A DNA stretch of 64,000 bases from Baekduia soli (GCF_007970665.1 NZ_CP042430.1:4340001-4404000), one strand, 5' to 3'. Counted from the stretch's first letter, positions 54,115 to 63,382 are shown. Made by a program: numbers and translations. The notes: a model not told the origin generated them from the sequence alone.

Positions 54115-55461
54115 CTAGGCCGAGCCGGCGGCCAGGCGCCGCGGCACGACGTGCAGCGCGCTGGTCAGCAGCCCCGACAGCACCACCGTCTCGAGCACGT
54201 GGGCGCGCCCGACCGCAAGGTCCCCGGAGTCGATCGCCCCCAGGAGCAGCACGCTGAGCACGGCGAGCAGCCCGATGCCGAGCGCCTGGGCGCGGTGCAC
54301 GGCCGCCGGCCACTCCGTGGCCGTCAGCGACCACAGCGGCACGAGCAGGGCGCCGCCGATGATCGCGATCGCCGTGATGCGGTCGTCGCCCTCCGTGCCC
54401 AGCAGCACCGCCAGCGTCGCGGCCAGGACGGCCAGCAGCGCGACCGTCCCGGCGTAGACGGGATCGGTGGCGCCGGAGGCCAGCCGCGCGCCGACGCGCC
54501 GGACGCCCGCGGGCACCCGCGGTCGCAGCCGGGCCGCCGGCACCGGCTCCGGCGACGGCGGCGTGGCCTGCACCCACGCGGCGTAGCGACGCACGCCCTC
54601 GGCCAGCGGCGTGCGGGCCCGCCAGCCCAGCTCGTCCTCGGCGCGGTCGCTGGAGATCTCGGCGCCGCGCAGGTCGCCGCTGCGCCCCGGGGTGTGGACG
54701 ATCGCGGTCGGCGCCACCTCGGCGCACACGAGGTCGGCCAGCTCGCGCACCGTCGTGGTCTCGCGGCCGGCCAGGTTGTAGGTGCGCCCGGCGGCCTCGG
54801 GCGCCAGCGCCCGCACGACGCCCTCGGCCAGGTCCTCGACGTAGACGAACGAGCGCTCCTGGTCGCCCGTGCCGGCGATGCTCAGCGCCTCGCCGCGCAG
54901 CGCCCGCCCGACGAAGGCCGGGATGACCGCCGCAGGCCGGGCGCGCGGGCCGTAGGGGATGCCGAAGCGCAGCACCGTCGAGCTCACGCCGTACAGCTCG
55001 GCGTAGGAGCGGCAGTACAGCTCGCCCGAGAGCTTGCCCGCGGTGTACAGGTGTGCGGGGGGCACGAGCGGCGTGTCCTCGTCGACGGCGGCGGCGTCCA
55101 CGTCGGAGTACACCCACACGGTGGAGGCGTAGACGACCCGCGCGGTGCCGTGCAGGCGGGCGGCCTCGAGCACGTTGAGCGTACCCAGCGCGTTGAGCTC
55201 GGTGGCCCAGGCCGGGCGCTCGTGGACCTCGTTGACGTCGGCCGCCGCCGCCAGGTGGCAGATCGCCGCGCACCCGCGCGACGCGGCGAGCACGTCGTCG
55301 AGGCGGCGGACGTCGCCGATGACCGTCTCGACGCCCGCATGCCACGGCGACGCACGCGTGTCGAGGATCCGCGGGCGATGGCCGGCGGCGATGAGGCGGT
55401 CCACGACGTGGGAGCCGATGAACCCCGCACCTCCGGTGACCAGGACGACAGATCCGCGCAT
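54115..55461 (-). CDS. NAD-dependent sugar epimerase/dehydratase with membrane C-terminus
   Basis: The product has 448 residues. Extended SDR domain (1-305): NAD loop VTGGAGFIGSHVVDRLIAAG, active-site VYASTVWVYSDVD and YTAGKLSGELYCRSYAELYG (YxxxK). A linker of about 25 residues is followed by four hydrophobic helices (about 335-440: TVALLAVLAATLAVLLG, IAIIGGALLVPLWSL, LGIGLLAVLSVLLLGAI, VLSGLLTSALHVV). Fusion of an epimerase to a membrane domain is unusual. The ATG at 55461 is 6 nt after TAGGTT, so it is leaderless, but without a regulon element. Confidence 0.8.
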   Translation of the reverse strand: MRGSVVLVTGGAGFIGSHVVDRLIAAGHRPRILDTRASPWHAGVETVIGDVRRLDDVLAASRGCAAICHLAAAADVNEVHERPAWATELNALGTLNVLEAARLHGTARVVYASTVWVYSDVDAAAVDEDTPLVPPAHLYTAGKLSGELYCRSYAELYGVSSTVLRFGIPYGPRARPAAVIPAFVGRALRGEALSIAGTGDQERSFVYVEDLAEGVVRALAPEAAGRTYNLAGRETTTVRELADLVCAEVAPTAIVHTPGRSGDLRGAEISSDRAEDELGWRARTPLAEGVRRYAAWVQATPPSPEPVPAARLRPRVPAGVRRVGARLASGATDPVYAGTVALLAVLAATLAVLLGTEGDDRITAIAIIGGALLVPLWSLTATEWPAAVHRAQALGIGLLAVLSVLLLGAIDSGDLAVGRAHVLETVVLSGLLTSALHVVPRRLAAGSA

Positions 55462-55470
55462 GGGCGCAAC

Positions 55471-56328
55471 CTAGTGCACCGCGTCGACGACAGCGCGGCT
55501 TCGGCCCAGGACCGCCCCGCCCCCCAGGACGAGCACCAGGCCCGCGACGAGCACCGCGCCCCCGCCCGGCGTGCCCGACCAGCGCTCGCCGAAGAGCACG
55601 GGCGACAACGCCACGGGCAGCGCGGTCTCCAGCACGAACATCGGCGGCGCCACACGCGTGACGTCGAAGCGCTGCATCGCGGTCATGTCGGCCAGGAAGC
55701 CGACGGCCGAGGCCGCGCCCGTCGCGGCGGCCCAGACCAGGACGCCGGCGACGTGATGGCGCCCGGCCTCGACGGTCAGCAGCTTGCTCGTCAGCGCCGC
55801 CAGGGCGAACGCGCAGCCCGCCGAGACGATGAGGCCCCACCCGCCCTCGCGGCCGTCCCGGCCGCGCACGAACGGCAGGGCCACCGCGGCGGCGAGCACC
55901 GCCCCCGCGGCGATTGCGGGCCCCGTCGCCGGCAGCGCCGAGGTGTGGCCGGGCGCGGTGAGCGCGAGGACCGCCACCCCGGCCCCGACCGCGCCCACCG
56001 CGCCCCACTCCCGGGCGCCGACGCGCTCGCCGAGCAGGCGCGACCCGCCGAGCAGGATCACGACGAGCCCGAGCGCGAGCGTGGGCTGCACGACGGTGAT
56101 CGGCGCCCACGAGAGGGCGAGGAGCTGCAGCGGCCAGCCCGCCACCGCGACCGCCGTGCCCAGCACCCAGAGGCGCCGCCGGGCCAGGCGGGCCAGCAGT
56201 GACAGGCGCAGGCCGTGCTCGCGGCCGACGGCCTGTGCGGCGCGCGCCTGCAGCAGGACGGCGCCGTCGAAGCAGGCCGCCGCGAGCGCGGCGGCGGCGA
56301 TCCCACCCAGCAGGCGGCCGTCGACCAT
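55471..56328 (-). CDS. DMT-type (EamA-like) membrane transporter
   Basis: The product has 285 residues and nine to ten hydrophobic helices, among them WVLGTAVAVAGWPLQLLAL, ITVVQPTLALGLVVILLGG and MFVLETALPVALSPVLFGER. The two-repeat layout and the conserved VxxxxPxxxLxxxxLFGE type end match drug/metabolite exporters. The substrate is unknown. It lies 9 nt upstream of the epimerase gene, so both may handle a sugar or lipid component. It starts 36 nt from the divergent deacetylase. Confidence 0.75.
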   Translation of the reverse strand: MVDGRLLGGIAAAALAAACFDGAVLLQARAAQAVGREHGLRLSLLARLARRRLWVLGTAVAVAGWPLQLLALSWAPITVVQPTLALGLVVILLGGSRLLGERVGAREWGAVGAVGAGVAVLALTAPGHTSALPATGPAIAAGAVLAAAVALPFVRGRDGREGGWGLIVSAGCAFALAALTSKLLTVEAGRHHVAGVLVWAAATGAASAVGFLADMTAMQRFDVTRVAPPMFVLETALPVALSPVLFGERWSGTPGGGAVLVAGLVLVLGGGAVLGRSRAVVDAVH

Positions 56329-56364
56329 GGCGACAGCATGGCGGCCAGCTGCCAGGATGGCGGC

Positions 56365-57072
56365 ATGGGCCTGCGCACCCCGCTCGCCGCAGCCGCCGCC
56401 GGGGCGACCGTCGCCTGGTGCGGACCGGCCCTGGCCCCGCTCGTGCCGCCGCTGGCGGCGGCCCTGGGGCTGCCGCGCCGCGTCGCGCCCGCCGGCGCCG
56501 TGGCCCTGACCTTCGACGACGGCCCGCACCCCCGCGGCACCCCGGCGGTGCTCGAGGTGCTGCGCGAGCACCGTGCCGTGGCGACGTTCTTCCTGGTCGG
56601 CGAGCAGGTGCGCCGCACCGGCGGCCTGCGGGACGAGCTGCTCGCCGCCGGCCACGCCGTGGCGATCCACGGTGACCGCCACCGCACGCTGCTGCGCCTG
56701 CCTCCGCGGGCCGTCGTCGACGACCTCGCCCGGGCGGCCGACACGATCGGCCCGGCCGCCCTTCCCGTGCACCGTGCCCCCTACGGCATCTACTCGCCCG
56801 TGGCGGTCCGGGCGGTGCGGGCGCGGGGCTGGGAGCCCCTGTTGTGGTCGCGCTGGGGCCACGACTGGCGGGCGCGGGCCACCGCGGCCGGCGTGGCCGC
56901 CGAGGTCACGCGCGACCTGGGCGACGGAGACGTGCTGCTGCTGCACGACGCCGACGACTACAGCGCCGCGGGCTCGTGGCGGACGACCGCCGCGGCGCTC
57001 CCGCATGTGCTGGAGGCCATCGCCGCCGCCGGCCTGCGCACGGCGCCCGTCAGCGCGGCGGGTCTTCGCTGA
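56365..57072 (+). CDS. Polysaccharide deacetylase (NodB-type)
   Basis: The product has 235 residues. A hydrophobic Ala-rich N-terminus (about 5-35) could be a signal anchor. The NodB domain starts VALTFDDGPHPRGTPAVLEV (Asp pair in motif 1); motif 2 is AIHGDRHRTL (His-x3-His). HRAPYGIYSP (motif 3) and DVLLLHDADDYSAAG (catalytic His in motif 5) follow. It should remove N-acetyl groups from a surface glycan. The final 23 nt overlap the aminotransferase. Confidence 0.83.
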   Translation: MGLRTPLAAAAAGATVAWCGPALAPLVPPLAAALGLPRRVAPAGAVALTFDDGPHPRGTPAVLEVLREHRAVATFFLVGEQVRRTGGLRDELLAAGHAVAIHGDRHRTLLRLPPRAVVDDLARAADTIGPAALPVHRAPYGIYSPVAVRAVRARGWEPLLWSRWGHDWRARATAAGVAAEVTRDLGDGDVLLLHDADDYSAAGSWRTTAAALPHVLEAIAAAGLRTAPVSAAGLR

Positions 57073-58075
57073 GCTCGGGCCGGTAGTACAGCGGGGCGCA
57101 CGAGTGCGACACGGCGACCCAGTCGGTGTTGGGCAGGTCCTCGTGACGCCCCAGCAGCCGGTGGCAGGGCTGGTCGTAGACGCGCCCCGTCGAGCGCTCC
57201 AGCGGCGCGAAGACGATGTACTTGTACAGGCCGGACACCATGCCGTCCGGCAGCCGCAGGCGCGACGGGTGCACCGGGTCGAGCTCGGCGCGCGCCACGG
57301 CGTTCTTGCGGGCCACGATCTCGTCCAGGCGCTCGGCCTGCACGACGCCGATCGCCGCGGTGAACTCGCTCATGCGGAAGTTCAGCCCCTGCACGCGGTG
57401 GTCGGGCTTGCCGTAGTTGCGGAAGGCCGTGGCGAACTCCAGCAGCTCGGGACGGCGGGAGACGAGCATGCCGCCCTCGCCCGTGGAGACCGTCTTGGTG
57501 GCGTAGAACGAGTAGACCCCGGCGTCGCCCCAGGTGCCCGGCGCGCGGCCGTGCAGGCTCGCGCCGTGGGCGTGGGCGCAGTCCTCGATCAGGAACACCC
57601 CGGAGGCCCGGCACAGCGCGGCGATCGCCTCGACCTCGAAGGCGATGTGGCCGCCGATGTGCACGAGGAACGCGGCCTTGGGCCGGTGGTGGGCGATCGC
57701 GCGCTCGTACTCGGCCAGCGTGCCGCACAGGTCGTCGCGCCCGCAGTCGACGAAGCGGACGTCGGCCCCCAGGTGCAGCGCCGCCAGCGGCGTGGCCATG
57801 AACGTGTTCGACGGGCACAGCACGACGTCGCCGGGCCCGACGCCGGCGAACTCCAGCGCGGCCAGCGCGCCACCCGACCAGCTGCCGAACGCCACCGCGC
57901 CCGCGTCGTGGCGGCCACCCCACAGGTCCTCGAAGCGGCGCACCATGGCGCCCTCGGACCACTGCTGGGAGTCCAGGACGCCGTCCCACAGCTCGTGCAG
58001 GCGCGCGCGGTCGCGCTCGTCGAAGCCGATGGCGAAGCGCGTGTGGTCGGCGGTCGTGGCGGGATCGGAAGCCAT
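57050..58075 (-). CDS. DegT/DnrJ/EryC1 sugar aminotransferase
   Basis: The product has 341 residues. PLP-Lys in YSFYATKTVSTGEGGMLVS, Asp of DCAHAHG that pairs with the PLP nitrogen, LCPSNTFMATPLAALHLGA and KPDHRVQGLNFRMSEFTAAI are family blocks. It makes an amino sugar from a keto sugar nucleotide, or is a related non-catalytic regulator. It belongs with the epimerase and deacetylase in a cell-surface sugar group. TATGCT lies 11 nt before the ATG. Confidence 0.84.
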   Translation of the reverse strand: MASDPATTADHTRFAIGFDERDRARLHELWDGVLDSQQWSEGAMVRRFEDLWGGRHDAGAVAFGSWSGGALAALEFAGVGPGDVVLCPSNTFMATPLAALHLGADVRFVDCGRDDLCGTLAEYERAIAHHRPKAAFLVHIGGHIAFEVEAIAALCRASGVFLIEDCAHAHGASLHGRAPGTWGDAGVYSFYATKTVSTGEGGMLVSRRPELLEFATAFRNYGKPDHRVQGLNFRMSEFTAAIGVVQAERLDEIVARKNAVARAELDPVHPSRLRLPDGMVSGLYKYIVFAPLERSTGRVYDQPCHRLLGRHEDLPNTDWVAVSHSCAPLYYRPELSEDPPR

Positions 58076-58118
58076 GGGTGGCGCGGAGCATAGGCCCCGC
58101 GGGCTAGGGTCGCGTCAC

Positions 58119-59207
58119 GTGCGCGTCCTCATCTTCAGCTCCGACATCGGCGAGGGCCACGAGCTGCCGGCGCGGGTCGTGTGCGACGGGATCCTCGCGC
58201 GCCGCCCCGACGCCGAGGTCCTTGTCCTCGACACGATGCGCGCCGCGGGGCCCGTCGCGACGCTCGTGGTTCGCCGCGGCGCCGAGGTCGTGCTCGGCCG
58301 CTTGGGCTGGCTCTTCGACCTGCAGTACTGGCTCATCGCTCGCTTCGCCCCGACGCGCGCGCTCATGCGCCGCCTGTGCGCGCTCATCGCGCTGCCGGGG
58401 CTCCTGCGCACCGTCGCCGCCTTCGCACCCGACGTGATCGTCTGCACCTACCCGGGCGCCAACGAGCTGCTGAGCGACGCCCGCCGCCGCGGGCGGCTGG
58501 CGGTGCCCGTCGTCTCGGCGATCACCGACCTCGCCGCACTGCAGTACTGGGCGCACGCCGGGTGCGACCTGCACCTCGTCGTCCACCCCGAGTCCGCGGC
58601 CGAGATCCGGGCGATCGCCGGGGCCGCGGCGCGCGTGGTCGCCGTTCGCGGACTGACGTCGCCGGGCTTCGAGGCGCCCGTGGACCCCGCCGGCGCCCGG
58701 GCCGCGCTGGGGCTGGACGGCGGCGCCCCGGTGGTGCTCGTCTCCGGCGGCGGGTGGGGCATCGGCGACCTGGAGGGCGCCGTGCGGGCGGCGCTCGCCG
58801 CCGACCCGGCCGCGCAGGTCGTGGCGCTGTGCGGGCACAACGCGCCGGCCCGCACCGCCCTGCAGGCCGCGTTCGCCCGCGAGCCGCGGGTCCGCGTCAG
58901 CGGCTTCACCGACCGCATGGACCGGCACCTCGCGGCCGCCGACGTGCTCGTGCACTCGACCGCCGGGCTCACCGCGCTGGAGGCCATGGTCTGCGGTGCG
59001 CGCGTGATCTCCTACGGGTGGGGCCGCGGCCACGTGCGCCTCAACAACGAGGCCTACGCCCGCTTCGGGCTGGCCGACGTGGTCGAAGGTCCCGCCGGGC
59101 TGTCGGCGGCGATCGCGCGGGCGCTGCTGCGCCCGCGATCCCCCGACGTGGGCTACGCGCGGCGTCCCGCCGCCGCCGACGAGATCCTGGACCTCGCGGG
59201 CGCCTGA
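58119..59207 (+). CDS. GT28/MGDG-synthase-type glycosyltransferase
   Basis: The product has 362 residues. N-terminal VRVLIFSSDIGEGHELPARV has the GxGH acceptor loop of MurG/MGDG synthases. DVIVCTYPGANELLSDARRR and the C-terminal donor site (VLVSGGGWGIGDLEGAVRAA, VLVHSTAGLTALEAMVCG) complete the GT-B fold. Probably transfers a sugar to a lipid or glycan. GTG at 58119 is 8 nt after TAGGGT. It is divergent from the aminotransferase. Confidence 0.83.
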   Translation: MRVLIFSSDIGEGHELPARVVCDGILARRPDAEVLVLDTMRAAGPVATLVVRRGAEVVLGRLGWLFDLQYWLIARFAPTRALMRRLCALIALPGLLRTVAAFAPDVIVCTYPGANELLSDARRRGRLAVPVVSAITDLAALQYWAHAGCDLHLVVHPESAAEIRAIAGAAARVVAVRGLTSPGFEAPVDPAGARAALGLDGGAPVVLVSGGGWGIGDLEGAVRAALAADPAAQVVALCGHNAPARTALQAAFAREPRVRVSGFTDRMDRHLAAADVLVHSTAGLTALEAMVCGARVISYGWGRGHVRLNNEAYARFGLADVVEGPAGLSAAIARALLRPRSPDVGYARRPAAADEILDLAGA

Positions 59208-59209
59208 GC

Positions 59210-59563
59210 TCAGTCGCCCGGCAGCACGGTCACGCTGTGGGCCGAGGGCAGGTCGGGCAGCTCGCCGCCGAGGTCGCGGGGCAGGCGCAGCTTGACGTGG
59301 ATCCGCGTCCCCGGCGTCAGGGTCTCCAGCCGGCCCCCGTACACGCGCGCGGGCTCGAGGTCCAGCGTCACGTCGCGGCCGCAGAAGGCGCCGGCGTGGC
59401 CGTCGGTCTGCTGGACGCCGAGCACGACGCGCTCGAGCGGGACGTCGAGCCAGCGGATCTCGCCGGTCAGCTCGTAGTTGACCAGCGGGTTGTTCGAGCG
59501 GGCGTGGCTGTGGGCGTGGTGGCCCAGATGCGAGATGCTCGGGTACGGGGTGGAGTTGGGCAT
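59210..59563 (-). CDS. Small His-rich protein in the regulon
   Basis: The product has 117 residues. The N-terminus has a His cluster (ISHLGHHAHSHARS) that could bind metal. A beta-rich body follows (LTGEIRWLDVPLERVVLGVQ, LTPGTRIHVKLRLPRD) that might be an OB-like fold. No family recognised. The ATG at 59563 is 6 nt after GACGAT, behind a full regulon promoter shared with the GOGAT-like gene. The conserved promoter is the main evidence that it is a real gene. Confidence 0.65.
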   Translation of the reverse strand: MPNSTPYPSISHLGHHAHSHARSNNPLVNYELTGEIRWLDVPLERVVLGVQQTDGHAGAFCGRDVTLDLEPARVYGGRLETLTPGTRIHVKLRLPRDLGGELPDLPSAHSVTVLPGD

Positions 59564-59716
59564 GGCCCCATCGTCGCCCCGGCCCACGGACCTCGCATCC
59601 GTGGAGGACCGCAGCGGACGGGGGCGCACCCCTGATCCTGCGGGTTTCCCGCATCCGCCCGCGGGCCGCGGCCGGATGCGCCAGGACCGCCCGGCGCCTA
59701 GCGTTGTCCTCCCGCC
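59564..59716. promoter_or_regulatory. Divergent regulon promoters, His-rich protein and GOGAT-like protein
   Basis: Upstream element GCGGGAAACCCGCAGG (minus, about 59638-59653). Towards the His-rich gene: GGATGCG at 59594-59600 and GACGAT at 59570-59575, 6 nt before the ATG. Towards the GOGAT-like gene: GGATGCG at 59674-59680 and TAGCGT at 59699-59704, 12 nt before the ATG. Both spacings are 25 nt. Confidence 0.7.
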
Positions 59717-61258
59717 ATGGACGCCCCCGCCCCCTCCCGCCGCCGGCCCGGGCGCCGCAGCGCCGCCGCGCTGCTGACGGGCCTCGTCGGCTACGACCTG
59801 CTGCAGCGCCGCCACGCGATCCTGCGCAACTTCCCCGTGGTCGGGCACCTGCGCTACCTGCTCGAGCTCTTCGGGCCCGAGCTGCGTCAGTACATCGTGA
59901 CCTCCAACGACGAGGAGCGCCCGTTCTCGCGCGACCAGCGGCGCTGGGTCTACGCCTCGGCCAAGCACGAGATCACGACGTTCGCCTTCGGCAGCGACGA
60001 TGAGATGGAGCAGGTCGAGAGCCTCGTCGTGCTGCGGCCCGTCCCGTTCGGGCCGCCGGCGCCGGCGCCCGGGCGCCCGGGCGGCGCGCCGGACCACGCG
60101 ATCGCCGCCGGCAAGGTGCTCGGCGCGCGTACGGGGCGCCGCCACGCGTTCCGCCCCGCGTCGGTGGTCAACGTCTCGGGCATGAGCTACGGCGCCCTGT
60201 CGCCCACGGCCGTGGAGGCACTCAACCGCGGCTGCGCCCAGGCCGGCTGCCTGCACAACACGGGCGAGGGCGGCCTGGCGCCTGCCCACCGCCATGGCGG
60301 CGAGCTCGTCCTGCAGATCGGCACGGGCTACTTCGGGTGCCGCGACGAGACGGGGCGCTTCAGCCTCCAGCGCCTGGTCGAGCAGGTCGCCTCGGCGCCC
60401 GTCCGGGCGCTGGAGATCAAGCTCTCCCAGGGCGCCAAGCCCGGCCTGGGCGGCATGCTGCCCGCGGCGAAGGTCACGCCGGAGATCGCGGCGATCCGCG
60501 GCGTGCCCGCCGGACGCGACTGCATCAGCCCGCCCGTGCACTCGGCGTTCGGCACCGTGGAGGAGCTCGTCGAGTTCACCGAGCTGCTCGGCGCCGAGAC
60601 CGGGCTGCCGGTGGGGATCAAGTCCGCCGTCGGCGGCCGGGCGTTCTGGGACGCGCTGGCGGCGCGGATGGCCGCGACCGGCGGCGGACCGGACTTCGTG
60701 ACGATCGACGGCGCCGAGGGCGGCACCGGGGCCTCGCCGCTGGCCTTCGCCGACCACGTGGCGCTCCCGTTCAAGATCGCGTTCTCTCGCGCGTACGCGG
60801 CGTTCGCCGAGGCCGGGCTGGCCGAGGACGTCGTGTTCGCCGGCGCCGGGCGCCTGGGCTTCCCCGACGCCACCGCGTTCGCGTTCGCGCTGGGCTGCGA
60901 CCTCGTCAACGTCGGGCGCGAGGCGATGCTGGCGATCGGTTGCGTGCAGGCCCAGCGCTGCCACACGGGCGCCTGCCCCAGCGGCGTGGCCACCCAGAAC
61001 CGCTGGCTCATGCGCGGGCTGGACCCGACGCTGAAGTCGGCGCGCACGGCCAACTACATCACCGCCCTGCGCGCCGAGACGCTCGCGCTGGCGCGGACGT
61101 GCGGGGTCGCCCATCCCGCGCTCCTGCGCCCGGAGCACCTCGAGATCGTCACCGCGCGCTTCGGGACGGCCGGCCTGCGCGACGTGTTCGGCTACCGCGC
61201 CGAGTGGCCGCTGCTGTCGCCGGCCCGCCGCGAGCAGGTCGCCGCCCTGGCCGGCTGA
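59717..61258 (+). CDS. FMN-binding glutamate-synthase-like protein
   Basis: The product has 513 residues. It corresponds to the central and FMN domains of glutamate synthase: SVVNVSGMSYGALSPTAVEA, EIKLSQGAKPGLGGMLPAAK, FVTIDGAEGGTGASPLAFAD, and a 3Fe-4S motif Cys-x5-Cys-x4-Cys (CVQAQRCHTGACPSGVA). The glutaminase domain is missing, so it is not a normal GltB; such stand-alone proteins have unknown electron donors and substrates. One hydrophobic helix may lie near the N-terminus. It is the last clear regulon member. Confidence 0.85.
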   Translation: MDAPAPSRRRPGRRSAAALLTGLVGYDLLQRRHAILRNFPVVGHLRYLLELFGPELRQYIVTSNDEERPFSRDQRRWVYASAKHEITTFAFGSDDEMEQVESLVVLRPVPFGPPAPAPGRPGGAPDHAIAAGKVLGARTGRRHAFRPASVVNVSGMSYGALSPTAVEALNRGCAQAGCLHNTGEGGLAPAHRHGGELVLQIGTGYFGCRDETGRFSLQRLVEQVASAPVRALEIKLSQGAKPGLGGMLPAAKVTPEIAAIRGVPAGRDCISPPVHSAFGTVEELVEFTELLGAETGLPVGIKSAVGGRAFWDALAARMAATGGGPDFVTIDGAEGGTGASPLAFADHVALPFKIAFSRAYAAFAEAGLAEDVVFAGAGRLGFPDATAFAFALGCDLVNVGREAMLAIGCVQAQRCHTGACPSGVATQNRWLMRGLDPTLKSARTANYITALRAETLALARTCGVAHPALLRPEHLEIVTARFGTAGLRDVFGYRAEWPLLSPARREQVAALAG

Positions 61259-61294
61259 GGGGCCCGCGGGCGCGATCGGCGATCATCGGCGTCC

Positions 61295-61828
61295 GTGGAC
61301 CTCGACACCTGGCTCGCCGCGCCGCTCGTGCGCACGCACCACCGCCGCCGCAGCGACGCCGCCCCCGACGTGCTGTGGGACGCCGCGTCGTCGGTGCGCC
61401 TGGGCGACTGCCGCGTCCTGGGCCGCCTCATCCGCGCCCGGATCCCGGGCCTGCCCGCGGCCCTGACGTTCCGCGACATGTTCGGGAGCGACCCCTTCAA
61501 CATCCTCGAGACCGGCGACCGGCACCTGCTCTCCGGGCTGTGCGGGCGGATCTGGACCGTGCGCCGGGACTTCTCGGCGCTGTCGGCGCCCGAGGACTTC
61601 CTGACCTGGCGGGTGCCCGGGACGGTGCGGGTCCTGTTCGCGACCTGGGTCGAGCCGGCCCACGGCGGGTCGGTCCTGGTCAGCGAGGTGCGCGTCGCGC
61701 CCGTCGACCGGCGGGCCGGGATGTACGTCCGCGGCCTCGGGCCGTTCATCGCCGCCTTCCAGGGGCTCGTCGCGGTCGAGCCGATGGGCCTCGCGGTGCA
61801 GCGGGCGCGGCCGCTCGCCGGCTCCTGA
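61295..61828 (+). CDS. Conserved-looking hypothetical protein
   Basis: The product has 177 residues. The pattern VLWDAASSVRLGDCRVLGRL, RDMFGSDPFNILETGDRHLL, FATWVEPAHGGSVLVSEVRV and FIAAFQGLVAVEPMGLAV suggests a helix-grip (SRPBCC-like) lipid-binding fold, but I do not recognise the family. GTG at 61295. It follows the GOGAT-like gene by 36 nt and may be co-transcribed. Confidence 0.6.
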   Translation: MDLDTWLAAPLVRTHHRRRSDAAPDVLWDAASSVRLGDCRVLGRLIRARIPGLPAALTFRDMFGSDPFNILETGDRHLLSGLCGRIWTVRRDFSALSAPEDFLTWRVPGTVRVLFATWVEPAHGGSVLVSEVRVAPVDRRAGMYVRGLGPFIAAFQGLVAVEPMGLAVQRARPLAGS

Positions 61829-61847
61829 CCGCGGGGCGGCCCGCGGG

Positions 61848-62570
61848 TCAGAGCCGCGCGGCCACCAGGCCGGCGGCGAGGACGACCAGCCCGCAGGCGC
61901 AGGCGCGCAGCGCGCCGTCCAGCGGGGCCGCCAGGCGCGCCGCGTCGAGCTCGATCGCGCGGCCATCGGCGAGGACCTGTCGCCCGCTGACCGAGACCGT
62001 GCGGCGGCGCAGCTCGCGCACCGGGGTGCTCAGCCGCCGCTGCGCCAGGCTGAGCAGGTAGCAGGCCCCGGCGACCAGCAACCCCTCGGCGCTGACGTGC
62101 AGCGCGTTGACCCACCATCCCGTCAGCGCCGGGAACGCACCCCACGACGCCGCGAACCAGCGGTCGGAGTGCAGGCGGCCGCCGAAGAGCTCCAGGTTGT
62201 AGGCCACGGTCAGGAAGGCCCGGCCGCCACGAGCGGCAGCAGCGTCAGCGACACGACGAGCGAGCCGGCGATCCCGATCGCCACCGCGCCGCCCAGGCCC
62301 ACGACGGCGAGCACGTCGAGCGTCCGGTCCGAGAGGCGCGTGCCCAGCGGACGCCCGCGCCGCTCGTCCAGCGCGTGGGCGGCGACGCCGACGGCGAGCG
62401 CGAACGCCGCCAGCGCCCAGGCCAGGCGCCCGGCGTGCAGGCTGGGCGCGACGGCCGCGCCGATCGCGACGTAGCTCAGGTGCCAGGCCGTGTAGGGCGG
62501 GTGCAGCAGCGTGACGAGGTCCCGCCACCCGCCGGGGCGCAGCGCGTAGAAGGCCGGGCGCTCAAGCGGG
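61848..62570 (-). CDS. Integral membrane protein, broken by a frame slip
   Basis: Two adjoining frames together give a plausible protein of about 235 residues with seven or so helices. The first part reads DLVTLLHPPYTAWHLSYVAI and AHALDERRGRPLGTRLSDRT; after a one-base slip at about 62218-62228 the second reads FLTVAYNLELFGGRLHSDRW and ALTGWWVNALHVSAEGLLVA. No ATG, GTG or TTG is in frame near the methyltransferase stop, so the start is unresolved. Function unknown. The 3' end is at 61848. Confidence 0.6.
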
Positions 62571-63320
62571 CCGTGGATCGCCGCCGCCGTCCCTCGTGCC
62601 CCACATGACCACGCCCGCGCCGAAGCTCATGCGCCGCACGCCGACGCCGCCGATCCCGGCCTCCTCCCACAGCCCGGGCAGCGTGTCGAGCGGGTGGCGC
62701 GCGTAGAAGCCCGGGATGCTGCGGGCCAGGAAGCGGCCCGTCTGCGCCCACTCACGCGAGACCAGCCGCCCGGCGGCCGGGAGCCCCGCGCGGGTCCACA
62801 GGTCCCAGAGGCTGCGCAGCGGCCCCGGGTCCGGGACGCCGAACTCCAGCGTCGCGATCCGCCCGCCCGGCGCCACGACGCGCGCCAGCTCGCGCAGGGT
62901 TGCGGCGGGGTCGTCGACGTAGCGCAGCAGGTAGGTGAACGTGAGGTGGTCGAACGCGCCGTCGTCGAACGGCAGGTGCTCGGCCTCGCCGGTCACCAGC
63001 GTCACCCGGCGCGCCAGCTGCGGGTCTCCGGCCAGCCGCGCGCGGGCGCCGGCGAGCATGTGCGGGCTCTGGTCCAGGCCGACGATCGAGCAGCCGTAGC
63101 GGCGCACGAGCGCCTGGGCGACCATCCCCGTGCCCGTGGCCACGTCGAGCACGCGCTGGCCGGGGTGCGCGCCGATCCGGTCGACCATCGCCCGGCGCCA
63201 GCGCGGGTCCTGGCCGAAGCTCAGCGCCGCGCCGACGCGGTCGTAGTGGCGCGGGAGCCCGGCGAACAGCTGCAGCGCGTGCTCCTTGCGGGCGCCGCGG
63301 GTCGCCGCGTGGTCGGTCAT
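62562..63320 (-). CDS. UbiE/MenG-type class I methyltransferase
   Basis: The product has 252 residues. SAM motif I VLDVATGTGMVAQALVRRYG, motif II region DDGAFDHLTFTYLLRYVDDP, post-motif VVAPGGRIATLEFGVPDPGP. The opening FAGLPRHYDRVGAALSFGQD is typical of demethylmenaquinone/ubiquinone methyltransferases, so quinone C-methylation is likely but unproven. The gene runs into the membrane protein downstream. Confidence 0.82.
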   Translation of the reverse strand: MTDHAATRGARKEHALQLFAGLPRHYDRVGAALSFGQDPRWRRAMVDRIGAHPGQRVLDVATGTGMVAQALVRRYGCSIVGLDQSPHMLAGARARLAGDPQLARRVTLVTGEAEHLPFDDGAFDHLTFTYLLRYVDDPAATLRELARVVAPGGRIATLEFGVPDPGPLRSLWDLWTRAGLPAAGRLVSREWAQTGRFLARSIPGFYARHPLDTLPGLWEEAGIGGVGVRRMSFGAGVVMWGTRDGGGDPRPA

Positions 63321-63382
63321 CGCCCCACAGCTTCCCGGTCGGCGGCGGCGGGCGCAACCGACCGGTGCGCCACCATGGCGGG

